Positions 41,077 through 41,938 of a DNA stretch of 41,938 bases are shown here, in pieces; the stretch's first letter is position 1; the number at the start of each line of letters is the position of its first letter. The translations under genes and the position numbers were made by a program. Source of the DNA: Nitrospirota bacterium (GTDB lineage Bacteria > Nitrospirota > Thermodesulfovibrionia > Thermodesulfovibrionales > UBA9159); assembly GCA_021790195.1 (NCBI GenBank), contig JAJYIF010000025.1, forward strand, positions 1-41,938. Reading direction: 5' to 3'. The notes below the pieces were generated by a model. That model saw only the letters and a list, made by a program, of their open reading frames with translations, did no database searches and had not been told where the DNA came from.

Positions 41077-41820
41077 ATGCAGCTTTCCAATTACATCAAG
41101 ACATATCCTTACGAAGAAACCCCCGGTCATTTTCTTGTTTATTCCACCAGGAAGACATCCGTATCTCTTATTTCCGAAAAAGTATTCGACGCAATCGAAA
41201 ACGATTCCCTTTCCGCTGAAGACGAAGCGTCTCTTTTGAAACTCGGTATCATCGTGCCGGACAGAGAAGCTGAGAAGCGCGACATGCGTTTCATGATGGA
41301 TAATCTTAACGCGAAAGACCGCTGCGTAAACATAAGCGTGATCATCAACCTGTCGTGTAACTTCACTTGCGTCTACTGCTATGAGGGAGGCTTAAAGGGC
41401 AGCCATTACATGAGCGAATATACCGCCGGCCTTCTGATAAACTTCATCAAAGAAAGATTCACCGGAAACAAGAACCTGATCAACCTGGATTTCTACGGCG
41501 GCGAGCCCCTGCTCAGCGCCGGCCTTATCAAAGAGATATCCGAATCCCTTAAGTCGTTCGCCTCGGAAAGAGGGGCATCATATACTTTTTCTCTGGTCAC
41601 TAACGGTTCACTTTTTACACGGAAGATAGCCGAGGAGCTCGTCCGCTGCGGGCTCACAGCAGTGCGGATAACCATAGACGGCGACGCAGAGACCCATAAC
41701 AGATACAGGCCCTTCAGAAACGGCGCGGGGAGCTTCGACACGATAATCGAAAATGTAAAAGAGACCTGTGACCTCGTGAAGACGGGAATTGGTGGGAACT
41801 TCGACAAGACGACTTACTAA
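41077..41820 (+). pseudogene. Radical SAM peptide maturase, truncated
   Basis: The 247 residues present begin with a PqqD-like or leader-recognition-like N-terminal region (about 1-75) and then the radical SAM core. The [4Fe-4S]-binding motif is C94-N-F-T-C98-V-Y-C101, followed by the DFYGGEPLLS SAM-binding motif and VTNGSLF. The protein stops at residue 247 after GGNFDKTTY, inside the barrel. Relatives that modify peptides continue to roughly 400 residues or more, with a C-terminal SPASM domain holding auxiliary clusters; that part is missing. The break falls just before foreign-looking DNA with an opposite-strand reading frame, so I infer truncation by insertion. The start ATG at 41077 has AAGGA 11 bases upstream. 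Confidence 0.75.
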
Positions 41821-41845
41821 GGAGGTCATAAGTAAAGCCCCGTAA

Positions 41846-41938
41846 TTAGGCCGCATACCTGAGATTGGGCTCACGGAAGAACCCGCATATTTTTTCCGGA
41901 TCACGTTGGAGAGACTTCAGGTAATATCTCACCTTCTC
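41846..41938 (-). CDS. C-terminal end of an unidentified protein running off the window
   Basis: On the minus strand, the last 93 bases read as an open frame with 30 codons ending ...DPEKICGFFREPNLRYAA and a TAA stop (complement of 41846-41848). It enters from beyond the right edge. The clean frame up to the window edge, and its position immediately after a truncated gene, suggest the tail of a transposase or other inserted gene. The family cannot be named from this fragment. The 25 bases between this stop and the broken maturase would include the element end. Confidence 0.4.
   Translation of the reverse strand, partial: EKVRYYLKSLQRDPEKICGFFREPNLRYAA

Overview
The window looks like a piece of a diderm bacterial chromosome that is moderately GC-rich. 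It encodes the LPS enzyme WaaA, a TonB-dependent receptor, type IV pilus minor pilins with PilY1, and many lipo- and periplasmic proteins. The gene style (large PilY1, M1-like peptidases, DUF294 proteins, SSS-type histidine kinase, a geopeptide-like radical SAM locus, numerous palindromic intergenic repeats) fits Nitrospirota or the former Deltaproteobacteria. This placement is inference, since there is no rRNA or marker gene to settle it. Both window edges lie in mobile-element-like DNA that truncates a gene.

Layout. 1-1620: four copies of a repeat resembling the end of an IS21-like element, a truncated AlbA_2/Schlafen-type gene, and an IS1595-family transposase. 1740-2450: a tiny Lys/Ala-tailed Cys4 protein, its terminator, tRNA-Pro(TGG) and tRNA-Arg(TCT). 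2563-6068 (+): arsC overlapping an unusual M1 peptidase-ChaN-PDZ fusion. 6045-9224 (-): waaA, an ArsB/NhaD-type permease and an unknown gene. 9501-12953: a 52-aa Cys protein, a second M1-like peptidase, a DUF1161 protein and an iron-sulfur flavoprotein-like oxidoreductase. 13106-22393 (-): pilY1-fimT-pilV-pilW-pilX and an Ig-like lipoprotein, read from high to low coordinates.

22942-37754 (+) is the functional core. It holds a small membrane protein coupled to a CbrA/CrbS-like Na+/solute-symporter histidine kinase, a receiver-only regulator, a cNMP-CBS-DUF294 protein, an NtrC-type activator, a second cNMP-CBS-DUF294 protein, a DEDDh exonuclease, DUF485, ActP, acetyl-CoA synthetase and an isochorismatase-like hydrolase. 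I read it as an acetate (carboxylate) sensing, uptake and activation locus. A good sigma-54 promoter (GG-N10-GC at 30247-30260), with two related dyad sites 110-190 bp upstream of it, sits between the NtrC-type gene and the second DUF294 gene. The activator may therefore drive the downstream acetate genes directly.

37949-41938: a periplasmic protein of unknown function, a TonB-dependent receptor, and a small RiPP-like locus. That locus has a 31-aa three-cysteine peptide gene (40908-41003), a strong intrinsic terminator that may act as an attenuator, and a radical SAM maturase cut short at residue 247, next to the tail of an opposite-strand gene that runs out of the window.
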